Below, piece by piece: positions 61,408-64,000 of a stretch of 64,000 nucleotides of DNA (position 1 is its first letter; each line of letters starts with the position of its first letter). The position numbers and the translations under genes were made by a program. This DNA comes from Woeseiaceae bacterium (GTDB lineage Bacteria > Pseudomonadota > Gammaproteobacteria > Steroidobacterales > Woeseiaceae). Location of the stretch: assembly GCA_028280615.1 (NCBI GenBank), contig JANQLK010000011.1, forward strand, positions 1 through 64,000, written 5' to 3'. The notes below the pieces were generated by a model. It was not told the origin of the DNA. It saw only the letters and a list, made by a program, of their open reading frames with translations, and made no database searches.

Positions 61408-61615
61408 CGGCGATGGCGGGGTCCAAGGGTGCCTTGCGATTCAACAGATAGTCCACGAGCACGGGATCGGGAAGGTCCAAAAACGTGGCGAACGCGGACT
61501 TTTCCTCCACATCGGCTCGAGCATAGCGGCGTTCGAGGTAGCCCAGCAGCAGCGCATCGAGTTCCTTCATCCCCCGCCGGCATTGCCAGCGCAGGCGCGG
61601 CATCTCATCCGTCAT
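61370..61615 (-). CDS. sdhE: Succinate dehydrogenase assembly factor SdhE
   Basis: SdhE helps attach FAD covalently to SdhA. The 81-residue product has the diagnostic RGMKELD (RRGMKELDALLLGYLERRY) and FATFLDLPDPVLVDYLL motifs. It lies 27 bases after sdhB and overlaps ygfX. Direct placement in the sdh operon, rather than away from it as in E. coli, makes functional sense. Confidence 0.95.
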   Translation of the reverse strand: MTDEMPRLRWQCRRGMKELDALLLGYLERRYARADVEEKSAFATFLDLPDPVLVDYLLNRKAPLDPAIADVVRHVLSQDHT

Positions 61616-61642
61616 GCTCAGCCGTCCTGCCGGGTCGGGGGC

Positions 61643-62425
61643 TTAGTGCCGGCGCTCCGCGAGCATTTTCTTGGTTTCGGCGATCGCCCTGGCCGGGTTC
61701 AGTCCTTTCGGGCAGGTTTGCGTGCAGTTCATGATCGTATGGCAGCGATACAGCCTGAACGGATCCTCGAGGTGATCGAGGCGCTCGCCGGTTGCGTCGT
61801 CCCGGCTGTCCACGAGCCAGCGGTAGGCCGCAAGCAGCGTGGCAGGGCCGAGATAGCGATCGCTGTTCCACCAGTAGCTCGGGCAACTCGTCGAACAGCA
61901 GGCGCACAGGATACAGGCGGACGGCTCATCGATGAGCTCCTGGTCCTGTTTCGACTGCAGCCGCTCGCGGTCCGGCGGTGGCGGCGTGCGGGTCTGCAGC
62001 CAGGGCTTGATCGACGCGTACTGGGCGTAGAAATCGGTCAGATCCGGCACGAGATCCTTGACCACCGGCATGTGCGGCAGGGGGTAGATCTTGACCTCGC
62101 CCTTGACGGCGTCGGCCGCCGAAATGCAGGCCAGCGTGTTGCCGCCATCGATGTTCATCGCGCAGCTGCCGCAGATGCCCTCGCGGCAGCTGCGGCGAAA
62201 CGTCAGCGTCGGATCGATTTCGTTCTTGATCTTGATGAGCGCGTCGAGAACCATCGGCCCGCAGCTGTCCATGTCGACGTCGTAGGTATCGACTCTCGGG
62301 TTGTCGCCGGAATCCGGGTCGTAGCGATAGATCGCGAAGCGCCTGACGTTGCTCGCGCCCTCGGGGGCATCGAAATGGCGGCCCTTTGTGATCCTCGAAT
62401 TCTTCGGCAGTGTGAATTCAGCCAT
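61643..62425 (-). CDS. sdhB: Succinate dehydrogenase iron-sulfur subunit
   Basis: SdhB carries electrons from SdhA to quinone. The 260-residue product has the 2Fe-2S site ([21 protein letters not shown]), the 4Fe-4S site ([12 protein letters not shown]) and the 3Fe-4S end ([15 protein letters not shown]). It follows sdhA by ten bases. Length is slightly long for the family, with an N-terminal extension ([21 protein letters not shown]). Confidence 0.97.
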   Translation of the reverse strand: MAEFTLPKNSRITKGRHFDAPEGASNVRRFAIYRYDPDSGDNPRVDTYDVDMDSCGPMVLDALIKIKNEIDPTLTFRRSCREGICGSCAMNIDGGNTLACISAADAVKGEVKIYPLPHMPVVKDLVPDLTDFYAQYASIKPWLQTRTPPPPDRERLQSKQDQELIDEPSACILCACCSTSCPSYWWNSDRYLGPATLLAAYRWLVDSRDDATGERLDHLEDPFRLYRCHTIMNCTQTCPKGLNPARAIAETKKMLAERRH

Positions 62426-62435
62426 GTATCAGGTC

Positions 62436-64000
62436 CTAGTAAACGCGTGCTTTCGGCGGCACCGCGGCGACCTCGTCGGTCAGCGGCTGCTCGTGAACGG
62501 GTCGGTAGTCGAAGCGCACCGAGCCGTCGTCATTCACCCAGGCCAGCGTGTGCTTCATCCAGCTCCGGTCGTCGCGATCCGGGAAATCCTCGCGCGCGTG
62601 GGCGCCACGGCTTTCCTGCCGGTTGGCCGCGGACTCGATGGTCGCCATGGCGTTCAATAGCAGGTTTTCGAGCTCCATCGTTTCGACGAGATCGGTGTTC
62701 CAGATCAGCGAGCGGTCCTGGACCTTGACGTCGGCGAACGATGCGAACGTCTCGCGCATCTTGCCGACACCCTCGGTGAGGCTCTCGCCGGTGCGGAAGA
62801 CGGCCGCGTAACTCTGCATCGTGCGCTGCATCTCGAGGCGGATCTCGGAGGTCAGGCGGCTGCCGTCTGCATGCCGCAGCCGGTCCAGGCGCTCGACACT
62901 GTCGTGACCGGCATCGTCCGCCAGCGGCTTGTGCCGCGCATCGGGCGTCATCGTGTCCTTGAGGTGCCTGGCAGCGGCACGGCCGAACACGACCAGGTCG
63001 AGCAGCGAGTTCGAGCCGAGGCGGTTGGCGCCATGCACCGACACGCACGCCGCCTCGCCCACCGCAATCAGGCCCGGCACGACCGATTCGGGGTTGCCGT
63101 TCCTGTGCGTGACGACCTCGCCCTTGTAGTTCGCCGGGATGCCGCCCATGTTGTAGTGCACGGTCGGCAGTACCGGGATCGGTGCCTTGGTCACGTCGAC
63201 GCCCGCAAAGATCCGCGCGGTCTCGGCAATGCCCGGCAGCCGCTCCTCGATGACCTCGGGACCCAGATGCTCGAGATGCAGGTAGATGTGGTCCTGCTCG
63301 TCGCCGACGCCGCGGCCCTCGCGAATCTCGATCGTCATCGAGCGGCTGACGACGTCGCGCGACGCGAGGTCCTTGGCGTTCGGCGCGTAGCGCTCCATGA
63401 ACCGCTCGCCCTCCGAGTTGGTCAGATAGCCGCCCTCGCCGCGCGAGCCTTCCGTGATCAGGCAGCCCGAGCCGTAGATGCCGGTTGGGTGGAACTGCAC
63501 GAATTCCATGTCCTGCATCGGCAGGCCTGCCCGCAGCACCATGGCATTGCCGTCACCCGTGCACGTGTGTGCGGACGTGCACGAGAAGTAGGCGCGACCG
63601 TAGCCGCCCGTCGCGAGGATGACCTGGTGGGCGCGGAAGCGGTGCAGCCTGCCCGTCGCCATGTCGAGCGCAACGACGCCACGGCAGACGCCATCCTCCA
63701 TCATCAGGTCGATTGCGAAATACTCGATGAAGAACTCCGCGTCGTGGGCCAGCGACTGCTGGTACAGCGTATGCAACATCGCGTGGCCCGTGCGGTCCGC
63801 GGCCGCGCAGGTCCGCTGCGCCGTGCCTTCGCCGTAGTTGGTCGTCATGCCGCCGAACGGCCGCTGGTAGATGCGGCCGTCCTCGGTACGCGAGAACGGT
63901 ACGCCGTAGTGTTCGAGCTCGATGACGGCGTCGGGCGCCTCCTTGCACATGTACTCGATGGCGTCCTGGTCGCCGAGCCAGTCCGAGCCCTTGATCGTGT
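62436..64000 (-). CDS. sdhA: Succinate dehydrogenase flavoprotein subunit, 5' end beyond window
   Basis: SdhA oxidises succinate with covalently bound FAD. The visible C-terminal 521 residues include [66 protein letters not shown] with the catalytic Arg, [17 protein letters not shown], and [21 protein letters not shown]. The N-terminal region with the FAD-linked His lies outside the window. The reading frame remains open to position 64000. Confidence 0.97.
   Translation of the reverse strand, partial: TIKGSDWLGDQDAIEYMCKEAPDAVIELEHYGVPFSRTEDGRIYQRPFGGMTTNYGEGTAQRTCAAADRTGHAMLHTLYQQSLAHDAEFFIEYFAIDLMMEDGVCRGVVALDMATGRLHRFRAHQVILATGGYGRAYFSCTSAHTCTGDGNAMVLRAGLPMQDMEFVQFHPTGIYGSGCLITEGSRGEGGYLTNSEGERFMERYAPNAKDLASRDVVSRSMTIEIREGRGVGDEQDHIYLHLEHLGPEVIEERLPGIAETARIFAGVDVTKAPIPVLPTVHYNMGGIPANYKGEVVTHRNGNPESVVPGLIAVGEAACVSVHGANRLGSNSLLDLVVFGRAAARHLKDTMTPDARHKPLADDAGHDSVERLDRLRHADGSRLTSEIRLEMQRTMQSYAAVFRTGESLTEGVGKMRETFASFADVKVQDRSLIWNTDLVETMELENLLLNAMATIESAANRQESRGAHAREDFPDRDDRSWMKHTLAWVNDDGSVRFDYRPVHEQPLTDEVAAVPPKARVY

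Noticed and set aside
1..64000. CRISPR arrays, tRNA, rRNA and insertion sequences
   Set aside because: No regularly spaced repeats, cloverleaf-like sequence, rRNA-like stretch, transposase frame or terminal inverted repeats were found on reading.

Overview
The window looks like chromosomal DNA of a free-living, high-GC gammaproteobacterium with a full outer membrane. It carries LPS genes (kdsB, lpxK, msbA), Lol transporter genes, a sigma-E/RseABC envelope stress operon, RNase E with a long leader, and the classic order rpoE-rseA-rseB-rseC-(grx)-lepA-lepB-rnc-era-recO-pdxJ-acpS. The nagZ/methylthioinosine phosphorylase pair resembles that of pseudomonads. The species cannot be fixed from sequence alone; a marine or soil lineage near Chromatiales/Woeseiaceae/Xanthomonadales is an inference. 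I see no rRNA, tRNA, CRISPR array or intact insertion sequence.

Layout. 1-1860 is accessory and partly decayed: a truncated DUF222 (13E12/HNH-type) gene on the minus strand with a LexA-like operator, a membrane protein gene, and a membrane-protein pseudogene. 1870-4690 holds the minus-strand yceD-rpmF-plsX-fabH block, without the fabD-fabG-acpP genes that often follow. 4821-9900 holds maf, rluC, rne (divergent from rluC, leader of about 330 nt) and a low-molecular-weight tyrosine phosphatase. 10014-27621 is a looser region of secreted, peptidase and redox genes: a Schlafen-type AlbA_2 protein, a RimK-like ATP-grasp ligase, a serine hydrolase, a D-threonine-aldolase-like PLP enzyme, a DUF885 protein, a lytic transglycosylase, ChaC, a flavin reductase, AsmA, an M3 peptidase, and a HupE / YtkA-like / di-heme peroxidase cassette.

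27637-34635 (minus strand) is an envelope operon: comEC-exbB-exbD-msbA-lpxK-kdsB. A DUF2062 gene is divergent from it. 35210-38383 encodes the lipoprotein releasing complex (two FtsX-type subunits and LolD). 38563-43487 (plus strand) has a small secreted protein, mfd and csiV. 43552-46338 is a low-GC phage remnant: a broken virion-protein gene, one intact tailspike gene, and the first 14 codons of a second tailspike gene. 46378-54713 (minus strand) runs rnc-era-recO-pdxJ-acpS-exonuclease-rlmD-nagZ-MTI phosphorylase-degenerate GGDEF. It continues the 54766-60829 block (rpoE-rseABC-grx-lepA-lepB-DUF4845). 60955-64000 is sdhA(partial)-sdhB-sdhE-ygfX.

The most notable observations are the LexA-box DUF222 gene, the isolated intact tailspike within phage debris, the leader with alternative pairings upstream of rne, a near-consensus sigma-E autoregulatory promoter that fixes the rpoE start, the HupE/YtkA/di-heme cassette, and two proteins with lost catalytic signatures (GGDEF and DUF885).
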